The notes below the pieces were generated by a model. It saw only the letters and a program-made list of their open reading frames with translations, had not been told where the DNA came from and did not search any database. A program made the position numbers and the translations under genes. Below are positions 6,715 through 14,590 of a DNA stretch of 17,609 nt, in pieces (the first letter of the stretch is position 1; each line of letters opens with the position of its first letter). Origin of the DNA: Arsenophonus sp048493715. GTDB lineage: Bacteria > Pseudomonadota > Gammaproteobacteria > Enterobacterales > Enterobacteriaceae. The DNA is taken from positions 1 to 17,609 of the forward strand of contig JBGDCZ010000047.1 in NCBI GenBank assembly GCA_048493715.1, in the 5' to 3' direction.

Positions 6715-8853
6715 CTAAATTTGTTCATCTAATATTGATTTATTTAATTCAGCAGCTAACACAGCCATCGTTTGCATTTGCTCTGGTCTTTGTACCATTT
6801 GTGGCGCACGTGTCGTACGCATATCTCTAACAATACTCTCTAAGCTTTGTTGACTTTCCGCTTTTAATAATTCCATAGTACCAATAAATTGGCCGGTACG
6901 GCCAACACCAGCTCGACAGTGAATCACTGGCAATAAGCTATTGTCATTATGGGTATTACGCGAATCTTCTGTTAACATATTAACGTGCTCTGCTAACGCG
7001 ATTAATCCTTTATTACTTGAAGCGGTACGATCCGACCAGTTATAAACATGAGTAACAGGAATTGTAACTTGCGAGATCGCTCCCTTATTATTGATATTAT
7101 TTATCTTTAATTTTAATTCATAATCGCGATAACGTAATCCATCAGCCAATTCTCTTTCAGCTACATGACTAACTTCAACTGAAACATCACCATAGTTCCC
7201 AGCTTGGCTAAAATATTTGGGTAATTTTGTCCCGATTTCTTTGTCTGATGCCAATACCACCAGTGCAGGTGTCTTATTAGCCACTAACATCTTAAAATAA
7301 TTTTCTAATGATTCTAGCGTAGGGTATTGGCAAGCAATTGCCACTTCCTTCTGGTTAATTTGTATGCGATTTGCCGGTAGTAACACCTCATCTCCATTTG
7401 GTGCTGGTGCTCTCACTATTGTTGCTAATGCAGTAGGAATATCGGAAAATCGTTGATTTTGAATGTTATTAATATAACCCTCGGATACACCAGAATGCCT
7501 GAACTCGCCTTCTAACTTTGTAAATACACGACCACCTTGCTCCATCGCTTTTTGTATATCTTCTGCTGCCAATTTTCGTGGAGTAAGTAGTGGTTCAGAA
7601 ACTGGTTTTTCAACATCATTGGCTGTTTTTGGCAATTTTTCCAGCATTTTTGCTGAGTCCACAGAAAATTTGTCTCCAACAGTATCTTCCATACTATCCG
7701 ATGATCTTTTATTTCTCTTCACGTTTTCAAACTGCGTAAGTAACTGCCCTGGCGCTTTTTTATTGAAGATATTTGGACTAGTTGAAGCCTGTACATCAGT
7801 CATAATTTTTTCTAGACTTAAGGTATTATTTGATTTTGCGAGTTCCATCGTAGCAACCAAGAAACCGGCGCACTCACACCCTTTACTACTGTGTATAACC
7901 GGTAAAACTTTGTTAGGATCATTCAATGCACTGCTCTTGCCTTTTTCAAGCTCCTTAATACGCTTATCTTTTACTTCATTAATATGGTTGATTAACTCTT
8001 TTAACCCCTCGTTATCAACTGTCTTACTCTCATCCCAATTATTAACCTGAATCACCGGAACCCGATATAATTTGTTACCCTCTTTTATTTTTAGCTGATA
8101 TTCTTCACAAATGAATTTTCCGACCGACTGTTTGTCAGACTTACCATCAACCTTAGTGGAAATACTGCCATAACTGCCATCCTGTTTAAAATAAGCAGGC
8201 AAACCCTTATCACTAGCCGCAATGTCATCATTTGATGCAATAACAACCAGAACCGGAGTTCGATTACTCAATAGCATTTTAAGATAACTTTCTAAATACT
8301 CCTCTTTAGGATATTCACTAATTATCGCCACATTTTTATTACTAATCTGCACACGATTGGCCGCGAATTTTTTACCATCTGGTGCCTCAACTAAAGTTGA
8401 TTTAGCTAGCAGAACCTCACCTCTCCTTTGGCTATCGAGTTGGCTGTCATAATCATTAAGTTCAATTGCCACAGTTTGATTTACTAATGTTGAAGATAAA
8501 TCACTCATTGAACTGGCTGATGTTGACCCCATCGACAAATTTACTTTGGTTGGTACCGGCACGGTTTCCTTCACACTTAAAGTTTGCTTTGGCGGAAGAG
8601 GAGGAGGGATTGCATCAACTACATGATATATACCAGCATGGCGCCGCGTTAGATCACTGCTTTGATAACTCGCGCCAGCAGCAGAACTTTCCCCACGCCG
8701 CAGCACAACGGGCGCTGATTCATTATTCATTACAATATTACGCCCTTGATATTCAGTTTTTTGCGACGACGTATCTTGGGTGTTAGATGCCTCATCTGCG
8801 GCGTAATTGATATTATGTGTTACATTACTATGAACCGGTGAAATTTTAGGCAT
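6715..8853 (-). CDS. YopH-like type III effector with two tyrosine phosphatase domains, the first inactive
   Basis: I start at ATG 8853 (712 residues) because AAGGGG lies 7-8 bases upstream; the open frame upstream to 8955 overlaps the chaperone gene. Residues 1-140 are polar and low in hydrophobics, like a secretion/chaperone-binding region, with PPPLPPK at 83-89 (PxxPxK, an SH3 ligand pattern). Residues about 143-381 and 470-705 are two copies of the YopH phosphatase fold, both with the YopH-like KMLxxNxTPxLVV and YGxxS blocks. Copy 2 has the P-loop HCRAGVGRTG (Cys646, Arg652), a WSD loop (Asp608) and QRPEQMQ. Copy 1 has HSSKGCECAG in place of the P-loop: Cys to Ser322 and Arg to Cys328, with WDE for the WPD loop. 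The copies are joined by a charged, flexible linker (about 382-440). It follows a chaperone gene by 31 bases. Inferred role: delivered into host cells, dephosphorylating tyrosine, with copy 1 perhaps binding phosphotyrosine targets. Confidence 0.9.
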   Translation of the reverse strand: MPKISPVHSNVTHNINYAADEASNTQDTSSQKTEYQGRNIVMNNESAPVVLRRGESSAAGASYQSSDLTRRHAGIYHVVDAIPPPLPPKQTLSVKETVPVPTKVNLSMGSTSASSMSDLSSTLVNQTVAIELNDYDSQLDSQRRGEVLLAKSTLVEAPDGKKFAANRVQISNKNVAIISEYPKEEYLESYLKMLLSNRTPVLVVIASNDDIAASDKGLPAYFKQDGSYGSISTKVDGKSDKQSVGKFICEEYQLKIKEGNKLYRVPVIQVNNWDESKTVDNEGLKELINHINEVKDKRIKELEKGKSSALNDPNKVLPVIHSSKGCECAGFLVATMELAKSNNTLSLEKIMTDVQASTSPNIFNKKAPGQLLTQFENVKRNKRSSDSMEDTVGDKFSVDSAKMLEKLPKTANDVEKPVSEPLLTPRKLAAEDIQKAMEQGGRVFTKLEGEFRHSGVSEGYINNIQNQRFSDIPTALATIVRAPAPNGDEVLLPANRIQINQKEVAIACQYPTLESLENYFKMLVANKTPALVVLASDKEIGTKLPKYFSQAGNYGDVSVEVSHVAERELADGLRYRDYELKLKINNINNKGAISQVTIPVTHVYNWSDRTASSNKGLIALAEHVNMLTEDSRNTHNDNSLLPVIHCRAGVGRTGQFIGTMELLKAESQQSLESIVRDMRTTRAPQMVQRPEQMQTMAVLAAELNKSILDEQI

Positions 8854-8884
8854 AATAAAGCCCCTTCTTTTTTGAATTAATCTT

Positions 8885-9280
8885 TTATTTTTCAGCCACA
8901 CATTGTTCTGATTTTTCAAGTAATAAGTCGAAAGTATCAATAATTTCATACTCATTTATCTCATATAAAGGTAATCTCACCCAAAATATAAGATGTTGTT
9001 GTTCATTAAGCGCAGCAACCGGTTGCCAACGTAGCTGGGTCAAATGATTAAACTGCAATAAAGATGAGTAAGTTATATTTTTCTGAGTTAATTCATCAAT
9101 ATGTCCTAAATCAGTAAAAATATACCAATCAAACTGATTAATTAAGCCAAAATAAAAACGAAAATGATTATCAATAGTTAAACTAAAAACTTCCTGTTTG
9201 GATGCCTTGTCTATTGGCTTAAGACCAATATAATTAAAAAGTGGTGATACTTTCTGGTGGAAAATAGCAAGCTGATGCAC
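8885..9280 (-). CDS. Class I type III secretion chaperone (SycH/CesT-like)
   Basis: A 131-residue protein starting at GTG 9280, with AAGGGG (9295-9290) 9 bases upstream, the same ribosome site sequence as the effector. Length, the pattern of alternating strands (FSLTIDNHFRFYFGL, WYIFTDLG, QHLIFWVRLPLYEI) and an acidic C-terminal helix (DTFDLLLEKSEQ) fit small dimeric class I chaperones of the CesT/SycH type. Such chaperones bind the N-terminal region of one effector in the cytosol and guide it to the secretion ATPase. The gene sits 31 bases upstream of the phosphatase effector on the same strand, the standard chaperone-effector pair, as for sycH and yopH on related regulons. Sequence identity alone is weak, so the call rests mainly on size, fold pattern and position. 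Confidence 0.72.
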   Translation of the reverse strand: MHQLAIFHQKVSPLFNYIGLKPIDKASKQEVFSLTIDNHFRFYFGLINQFDWYIFTDLGHIDELTQKNITYSSLLQFNHLTQLRWQPVAALNEQQHLIFWVRLPLYEINEYEIIDTFDLLLEKSEQCVAEK

Positions 9281-9685
9281 TAAACAATACCCCTTATTGA
9301 TAAATAACTTCTCTGCTCATTGCTTTTATTTAGCGTTATTCTGATTATTTATAAATAATAATATAGAAAAATGCTCTTTAATTTCGCTCAAATTAAATGG
9401 AATTAAGTAAAATAAATAATCTATTTAAACATCAAAAAATTAATTATTTTTAATGATCTTTTTATAGAAAATAATTATTAGTTACAAATAAAAAACGATA
9501 CAACCAACCTGTTTTACACCAAATTGGAAAGTCATCAATTCTGCAATTCTGCAATTCTGCAATTCTGCAAAATAATTATTATATTTCACGGTCAGCACGT
9601 TTCAGTTAGTTGAGCTTTGAGCAAAATAGATTATAAAAATGTGGATAATCTTTTTTCAACCATAACAACATTGGATGGAGCTAAT
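9281..9685. promoter_or_regulatory. AT-rich spacer upstream of the chaperone-effector operon
   Basis: About 400 bases holding the presumed promoter of the minus-strand chaperone-effector pair. It is too AT-rich to choose a -10/-35 pair with confidence. Its one distinct element is the 8-bp tandem repeat at 9536-9570. A frame open from about 9617 merges with the btsT remnant but has no ribosome site. Confidence 0.4.
9536..9570. repeat. Tandem 8-bp repeat CTGCAATT
   Basis: CAATT, then three full CTGCAATT copies and a final CTGCAA make about 4.4 units without mismatch. Copy number changes by slippage would alter spacing upstream of both flanking genes. Confidence 0.9.
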
Positions 9686-10006
9686 ATGAATAACATTATT
9701 AAACCATTGAGCTGGATTATTTTTGCTCTGTTGAGTGCTTTTTCATTGGGTTATCTTGCACTCAATCGAGGTGAACAGATTAACGCACTATGGATTGTGA
9801 TTGCCGCAGTTTATATCTACCTAATTGCCTATCATTATTATAGCCGCTATATTGCCCATCAGGTTCTTAGCGTCGATCCAAACCGGATTGACATCCGCTA
9901 TAATGATGGCTTAAATTATGCTTCAACCAATAAAAAAATAGCCTGCAGTTTTCAGGCTATTATTATCTACAAAAAGCAACACCTTAATTACCTATTACGA
10001 GGTTGA
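9686..10006 (+). pseudogene. btsT: btsT/cstA-family transporter, N-terminal fragment
   Basis: ATG 9686 is preceded by GGAG at 9677-9680. The first 80-85 residues match the N terminus of BtsT (YjiY)/CstA carbon starvation transporters: IIFALLSAFSLGYLALNRGEQINALWIV (two parts of the first helices), AYHYYSRYIA and NDGLNYASTN. Intact family members have about 700 residues and continue with the HHFAAIAGAGP block, which is absent. The frame runs on to TGA at about 10004-10006 through sequence that includes the efp terminator, so only about 106 codons remain. BtsT is a pyruvate/H+ symporter of the inner membrane. The fragment is a relic, perhaps left by a deletion that joined it to the efp region, and probably not functional. 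Confidence 0.85.
9930..9961 (-). terminator. Intrinsic terminator of efp
   Basis: AATAGCCTG (9937-9945) pairs with CAGGCTATT (9953-9961) around a 7-base loop. On the minus strand the stem is followed by T7 (9938-9932). It lies 84 bases past the efp stop and overlaps the 3' part of the btsT remnant. Confidence 0.8.
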
Positions 10007-10044
10007 TGAATAACTAGTAGCAAGAAGTTATAGATTTGCAAATG

Positions 10045-10611
10045 TTATTTCACGCGTGAAACATATTCGCCGGAGCGGGTATCGACTTTAATTACCTCAC
10101 CAATTTGAACAAACAACGGAACTTTTACCACCGCCCCGGTGCTTAAGGTTGCCGGTTTTCCTCCTGTTCCAGCGGTATCCCCTTTTAAGCCCGGATCAGT
10201 ATCAACCACTGCCAGTTCAACAAAATTAGGCGGCATAATAGCAATCGGCTGTCCATTCCATAATGTAACAACACAATCAGCCTGATCGATTAACCATTTT
10301 GTATTATCACCAACAGCTTTCTCATCAGCAGCAAGTTGCTCATAAGTCTCATTATTCATAAAATGCCAAAACTCGCCATCACTATATAAATATGTCAAAT
10401 TCAGATCCATAACATCAGCACTTTCAACAGAATCAGTTGACTTAAATATTTTTTCTAATAACTTATTAGAAATTAATTTACGAATCCGTACGCGAGCAAA
10501 CGCCTGCCCTTTGCCTGGTTTGACAAATTCGCTTTCCACAATTGCACAAGGCTCGCCATCTAACATGATTTTAAGACCTGAGCGAAATTCATTGGTACTA
10601 TAGGTAGCCAT
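10045..10611 (-). CDS. efp: Elongation factor P
   Basis: A 188-residue EF-P, the standard length, covering three beta-barrel domains: KOW-like (1-65), OB (66-128) and C-terminal OB (129-188). It enters stalled ribosomes near the peptidyl-transferase centre and speeds formation of polyproline bonds. The tip loop VKPGKGQAF places Lys34, the residue that is beta-lysylated by EpmA after EpmB makes (R)-beta-lysine. The C-terminal signature GEVIKVDTRSGEYVSR is intact. Start ATG 10611 has AGGA (10617-10620) 5 bases upstream. It is divergent from epmB across only 42 bases, as in E. coli, which couples substrate and modification enzyme in position. The effector carries a PPPLPP run, a kind of sequence whose translation typically needs EF-P. 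Confidence 0.98.
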   Translation of the reverse strand: MATYSTNEFRSGLKIMLDGEPCAIVESEFVKPGKGQAFARVRIRKLISNKLLEKIFKSTDSVESADVMDLNLTYLYSDGEFWHFMNNETYEQLAADEKAVGDNTKWLIDQADCVVTLWNGQPIAIMPPNFVELAVVDTDPGLKGDTAGTGGKPATLSTGAVVKVPLFVQIGEVIKVDTRSGEYVSRVK

Positions 10612-10653
10612 GGAGATCCTCTAAATTTTTAAGTAAAAATGGCATAGCCAAAA

Positions 10654-11676
10654 ATGTTTAATATTGTAACTCAAAAAAACCCTGCCAGAGAAGTCTGGCT
10701 ACAACAACTTGCAGAAGCTGTCACTGATCCTAACGAATTGCTACGTTTACTGTCGCTGCAAAATGACCCAGAATTGCGTGCGGGAAGTTCCGCACGTGCT
10801 TTGTTTCCGCTACGTGTGCCGTTCCCTTTTATCGCAAAAATGAGGATCGGTGATGCTAATGATCCCCTTTTACGGCAAGTTATTACCGTAAAATCTGAAT
10901 TTAATCTTACACCAACATTTTCTACTGACCCGCTAAATGAACAAAATAGTCCAATTCCTGGACTATTGCATAAATATCAGGATCGCGTCTTACTATTAGT
11001 TAAAGGGGGTTGCGCCGTTAATTGCCGTTACTGTTTCCGTCGTCACTTTAGGTATGAAGAAAATAAAGGCAACAAACAAAACTGGCAGACGGCACTAAAT
11101 TACATTCAAAGGCACACTGAACTTAATGAAGTTATCTTTTCAGGTGGCGATCCCTTGATGGCAAAAGATCATGAGTTAGATTGGCTCATTTCACAGTTAG
11201 AAACTATCCCTCATATTAAACGGCTTAGGATCCATAGCCGATTACCAGTAGTTATTCCTGCTCGCATTACCACAACACTGTGCCAACGCTTCAATATTTC
11301 TCGACTACAGATTATTATGGTTACTCATATCAACCATGCCAACGAAATAGATAGCACGTTTAGTCGCGCAATGGAGCAATTAAAACAGGTAAATGTTACT
11401 TTACTAAATCAGAGTGTACTTTTGCGGGGTGTTAATGATAATGCCGCCTGTTTAGCTAAATTAAGTAATAAACTGTTTGACAATGGAATACTCCCTTACT
11501 ATTTACATTTATTAGATAAAGTGCAAGGTGCCGCTCACTTTATGGTCACGGATGAAGAAGCTCGAGTAATAATGAAAGAATTACTTACCCGTATCTCAGG
11601 TTATTTAGTACCAAGATTAACCAGAGAAATAGGTGGAAAACTAAGTAAAACGCCGATTGACTTACAATTACAATAA
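10654..11676 (+). CDS. epmB: EpmB, EF-P lysine 2,3-aminomutase (radical SAM)
   Basis: A 340-residue radical SAM/PLP enzyme, close to E. coli EpmB (342). It turns (S)-lysine into (R)-beta-lysine for EpmA, which attaches it to Lys34 of EF-P. The [4Fe-4S] motif is Cys120-x3-Cys124-x2-Cys127 (CAVNCRYC). The FSGGDPLMAKD SAM-binding block, HINHANE and the GYLVPRLTREIGG region near the PLP site follow. The start is ATG 10654 with no strong ribosome site (an AAG and A-rich sequence before it), which suggests low expression, fitting a modification enzyme. Nothing is missing and there is no lesion. epmA, the ligase, is elsewhere in the genome (not in this window). Confidence 0.97.
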   Translation: MFNIVTQKNPAREVWLQQLAEAVTDPNELLRLLSLQNDPELRAGSSARALFPLRVPFPFIAKMRIGDANDPLLRQVITVKSEFNLTPTFSTDPLNEQNSPIPGLLHKYQDRVLLLVKGGCAVNCRYCFRRHFRYEENKGNKQNWQTALNYIQRHTELNEVIFSGGDPLMAKDHELDWLISQLETIPHIKRLRIHSRLPVVIPARITTTLCQRFNISRLQIIMVTHINHANEIDSTFSRAMEQLKQVNVTLLNQSVLLRGVNDNAACLAKLSNKLFDNGILPYYLHLLDKVQGAAHFMVTDEEARVIMKELLTRISGYLVPRLTREIGGKLSKTPIDLQLQ

Positions 11677-11696
11677 CGGTTTAGATAAATTATCAA

Positions 11697-11720
11697 AAGC
11701 ATGACCTCAGGGTCATGCTT
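11697..11720. terminator. Bidirectional hairpin between epmB and yjeI
   Basis: AAGCATGACC (11697-11706) and GGTCATGCTT (11711-11720) form a 10-bp perfect stem with a TCAG loop in the convergent spacer. The minus-strand side ends in TTTT, so it serves yjeI best. Confidence 0.7.
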
Positions 11721-11728
11721 AGCATACA

Positions 11729-12070
11729 TTATGGACACTTATAAACTTGGCCAATCATTTTACTATCGGTAGGAATAAAGCTAGATAGCAATGTTTCCGT
11801 CGGGCTATTTGCTCCATAAATAACATTTCCTCCCATCGCAGCAGCTTTATTACGTAAATCATTCGCTGCTCCACGCATAGAACTAGACTCATTATTTACA
11901 CCACTAAGCCAATTACTCTGTATGCCGGTAACCTGCCCTAAATGCTGACATTCACTGCCTGGCTGGGCATTAACAAAACGAACCTTTTCGCCCGCGGTTG
12001 TAATTTGATTGGTTGTTGAACAGCCAGCCAAGACTAACATTGTGGCGCCGAGCAATAGTTTAATTCGCAT
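11729..12070 (-). CDS. yjeI: YjeI, outer-membrane-type lipoprotein (DUF4156)
   Basis: A 113-residue lipoprotein matching E. coli YjeI. The start ATG 12070 is chosen because GAGG (12077-12080) lies 6 bases upstream; the ATG four codons earlier overlaps that site. The signal MRIKLLLGATMLVLAGC has lipobox L-A-G-Cys17, and +2 Ser predicts sorting to the outer membrane. Family blocks are present: QPGSECQHLG, GIQSNWLSG, MRGAANDLRNKAAAMGGNVIYG and IGQVYKCP. Three further Cys are not seen beyond two conserved ones, which may form a disulfide. Function is unknown. In E. coli it also lies between groEL and the epmB-efp pair. Confidence 0.93.
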   Translation of the reverse strand: MRIKLLLGATMLVLAGCSTTNQITTAGEKVRFVNAQPGSECQHLGQVTGIQSNWLSGVNNESSSMRGAANDLRNKAAAMGGNVIYGANSPTETLLSSFIPTDSKMIGQVYKCP

Positions 12071-12367
12071 GTTGTTCCTCATTTACTTTTAGCTATATTA
12101 ATATCAATGTTACATTACCGAATTTTGGCTCTAATTATAAGCCTATTTGTCAATAGCAACATATTTAGCTAAATATTTTTGACCATCATTGTTGTAATAC
12201 TACTTTGTTAACACCATTTTACTCTATTCTAGTAAATATGCTCTGTTAAATCATATTGCCGCAAATAAATTAAAAATATCTTAAAAAATAGACGTAACGG
12301 TAGCAATCATCAGCCGATTACAACGCTTAATGTAATTAAATAGCACAACAGATAGAAATTTGATAAT
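12071..12367 (-). promoter_or_regulatory. Spacer between yjeI and groEL with probable yjeI promoter
   Basis: About 300 AT-rich bases. On the minus strand TATAAT (12139-12134) is the best -10; a TTGACA only 8 bases upstream is too close to be its -35. No ORF is supported. Confidence 0.35.
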
Positions 12368-12405
12368 AAAAAAACCCTGAATCGAAAATTAAACTCAGGG
12401 TTTTT
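12368..12405 (-). terminator. Intrinsic terminator of groESL
   Basis: AAAAACCCTGA (12370-12380) pairs with TCAGGGTTTTT (12395-12405) around a 14-base loop; on the minus strand the stem runs into T7 (12374-12368). It is 38 bases past the groEL stop. Confidence 0.88.
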
Positions 12406-12442
12406 GTCGTGATCAGGTTAATGATGTTAGTGTCTTAACACC

Positions 12443-14089
12443 TTACATCATACCACCCATACCACCCATGCCGCCCATACCAGCAGTAGCTCCTAGATCA
12501 GCTTTATCTTCTTTTGGCAAATCAGTTACCATAGCTTCAGTCGTGATCATAAGGCCTGCGATTGACGCAGCAAATTGTAAAGCGGAACGAGTAACCTTAG
12601 TTGGATCCAGAATACCCATATCCATCATGTCGCCATACTCTTCAGTTGAAGCGTTATAACCGTAGTTATCTTTACCTTGCTTAACATTGTTAACAACTAC
12701 AGCTGGCTCTTCACCGGCATTCTCAACAATTTGACGCATAGGAGCTTCCATCGCGCGTCGTGCGATACGAATACCAACAGTTTGGTCTTCGTTGTCACCT
12801 TTCAACTTATCTAATTGAGCTGCGACTCGGACTAAGGCAATACCACCACCAGCAACAACACCTTCTTCTACTGCCGCACGCGTTGCATGCAATGCATCAT
12901 CAACACGAGCACGTTTCTCTTTCATTTCAACTTCAGTAGCAGCACCCACTTTAATCACAGCAACGCCGCCTGACAACTTAGCAATACGCTCTTGTAATTT
13001 TTCACGATCGTAATCTGAAGTTGCTTCATCACGTTGTTGCATAATCTGTTTGACGCGATTTTTGATCGTACTTCTTTCACCGATACCATCAATAATAGTG
13101 GTGGTATCTTTGTTGATAACGATGCGTTTCGCTTGACCTAAATGTTCCAGTGCCGCTTTCTCCAACTCCATGCCGATCTCTTCAGAGATAACAGTACCAT
13201 GAGTCAGAATAGCAATATCTTGTAACATTGCTTTACGACGATCACCAAAACCAGGTGCTTTTACTGCAGCAACTTTTACGATACCACGTAAATTGTTTAC
13301 TACCAGTGTCGCCAGCGCTTCACCTTCAACATCTTCAGCAATAATTAACAATGGCTTACCTGCTTTAGCAACACCTTCCAACACAGGTAACAATTCACGA
13401 ATATTAGAAACTTTCTTATCTACTAACAGGATGTATGGATTTTCTAATTCTGCAGAACCGACATCTGGCTTATTGATGAAATAAGGAGACAAATAACCAC
13501 GATCAAACTGCATACCTTCAACAACCGCCAGTTGATCTTCTAGGCCTGAACCTTCTTCAACAGTAATAACGCCTTCTTTGCCGACTTTTTCCATCGCATC
13601 AGCAATTAGTTTACCGACTGATTGATCAGAGTTAGCCGAAATTGTACCTACTTGTTCAATCGATTTATTATCAGCACAAGTTTTAGATAATTTTTTCAAT
13701 TCCCCAACTGCTGCAGCAACCGCTTTATCAATACCACGTTTTAAATCCATTGGATTCATGCCGGCTGCAACAGCTTTTAAACCTTCACTAACAATAGATT
13801 GAGCAAGAACTGTTGCTGTAGTTGTGCCATCCCCGGCTGCATCGTTTGCCTTAGAAGCAACTTCTTTTACCATCTGGGCGCCCATATTCTCGAATTTATC
13901 TTCTAATTCGATTTCACGCGCAACAGATACACCATCTTTAGTAATCGTAGGTGCTCCGAAAGATTTATCCAAAACCACATTCCGGCCTTTTGGACCTAAA
14001 GTAACTTTAACTGCATCTGCAAGGATGTTTACTCCACGAAGCATTTTTGCACGTGCGTCACTACCAAATTTTACGTCTTTAGCTGCCAT
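12443..14089 (-). CDS. groL: GroEL, 60-kDa chaperonin
   Basis: A full-length 548-residue GroEL, the same as E. coli. It forms two stacked heptameric rings that enclose unfolded proteins and, with GroES and ATP, release them folded. The ATP site GDGTTTATVLA (Asp87) and the AVEEGVVAGGGIAL block around the catalytic Asp398 region are present, and the C terminus ends in the GGM repeats typical of the family (GGMGGMGGMM). It follows groES by 47 bases in the same operon and is read from the sigma-32 promoter upstream of groES. No lesion is visible. In insect symbionts GroEL is often made in excess to buffer mildly unstable proteins. Confidence 0.99.
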   Translation of the reverse strand: MAAKDVKFGSDARAKMLRGVNILADAVKVTLGPKGRNVVLDKSFGAPTITKDGVSVAREIELEDKFENMGAQMVKEVASKANDAAGDGTTTATVLAQSIVSEGLKAVAAGMNPMDLKRGIDKAVAAAVGELKKLSKTCADNKSIEQVGTISANSDQSVGKLIADAMEKVGKEGVITVEEGSGLEDQLAVVEGMQFDRGYLSPYFINKPDVGSAELENPYILLVDKKVSNIRELLPVLEGVAKAGKPLLIIAEDVEGEALATLVVNNLRGIVKVAAVKAPGFGDRRKAMLQDIAILTHGTVISEEIGMELEKAALEHLGQAKRIVINKDTTTIIDGIGERSTIKNRVKQIMQQRDEATSDYDREKLQERIAKLSGGVAVIKVGAATEVEMKEKRARVDDALHATRAAVEEGVVAGGGIALVRVAAQLDKLKGDNEDQTVGIRIARRAMEAPMRQIVENAGEEPAVVVNNVKQGKDNYGYNASTEEYGDMMDMGILDPTKVTRSALQFAASIAGLMITTEAMVTDLPKEDKADLGATAGMGGMGGMGGMM

Positions 14090-14136
14090 TGTTTCTTTCC
14101 TTTAAATTCTTTCATTCAGAAGATCTAATCGAGAAA

Positions 14137-14430
14137 TTATTTTTCAACTATTGCCAGAATATCGCTTTCTGACATAATCAATACTTCTTCGTTATCAATC
14201 TTTTCTGTCTTCACGCCATAACCGTCATTAAAAATGACGATATCGTTAACTTTCACATCTAATGGTTTAATTTCACCGTTTTCTAAGATACGGCCATTAC
14301 CAACAGCTAGAACTTTGCCTCGAGTTGATTTACCTGCAGCAGAACCTGTCAGAACAATGCCACCAGTAGATTTAGATTCAACTTCTTCACGTTTGATGAT
14401 AACCCGATCATGCAATGGACGAATTTTCAT
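14137..14430 (-). CDS. groS: GroES, 10-kDa co-chaperonin
   Basis: A complete 97-residue GroES, the standard length. It forms a heptameric lid on GroEL. Visible features are the N-terminal MKIRPLHDRVIIKREE, the mobile loop (ESKSTGGIVLTGSAAGKST) that binds GroEL and the C-terminal SESDILAIVEK. Start ATG 14430 has AGGAGA upstream with about 8 bases of spacing. It is the first gene of the groES-groEL operon. Confidence 0.98.
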   Translation of the reverse strand: MKIRPLHDRVIIKREEVESKSTGGIVLTGSAAGKSTRGKVLAVGNGRILENGEIKPLDVKVNDIVIFNDGYGVKTEKIDNEEVLIMSESDILAIVEK

Positions 14431-14516
14431 TAATAGTTCTCCTATAAATAAAATCCATATAAGGTAAATAAGGATGATACCAGTATGTCTTATCTAAACC
14501 AGTACCCTGTTTAACG

Positions 14517-14547
14517 AAATGGGGTCAATTAAAATCAGTTCAAGGGG
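14517..14547 (-). promoter_or_regulatory. Sigma-32 heat-shock promoter of groESL
   Basis: On the minus strand CCCCTTGAA (14547-14539) is followed after 14 bases by CCCCATTT (14524-14517), an almost perfect match to the sigma-32 consensus (CTTGAA, CCCCATNT) and to the E. coli groE promoter. The leader is about 80 bases. No CIRCE repeat is present. Confidence 0.9.
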
Positions 14548-14590
14548 TAGGCAAAAAATTTTTTTCTGGGGCGTTTAAAAAACAAAATAA

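Noticed and set aside
7619..8786. Plus-strand ORFs inside the effector gene (7619-8050 and 8466-8786)
   Set aside because: Antisense shadows of the phosphatase coding sequence; no ribosome site and no family match.
8854..8955. Upstream extension of the effector by 34 codons
   Set aside because: The extension overlaps the chaperone gene and has no ribosome site, whereas ATG 8853 has AAGGGG at proper spacing.
12468..14105. Plus-strand ORFs inside groEL (12468-12659, 13293-13484, 13824-14105)
   Set aside because: They are antisense frames of a strongly conserved gene, with no ribosome sites and low-complexity translations.
14431..14580. CIRCE/HrcA operator before groES
   Set aside because: No TTAGCACTC-N9-GAGTGCTAA dyad; the sigma-32 promoter explains control.
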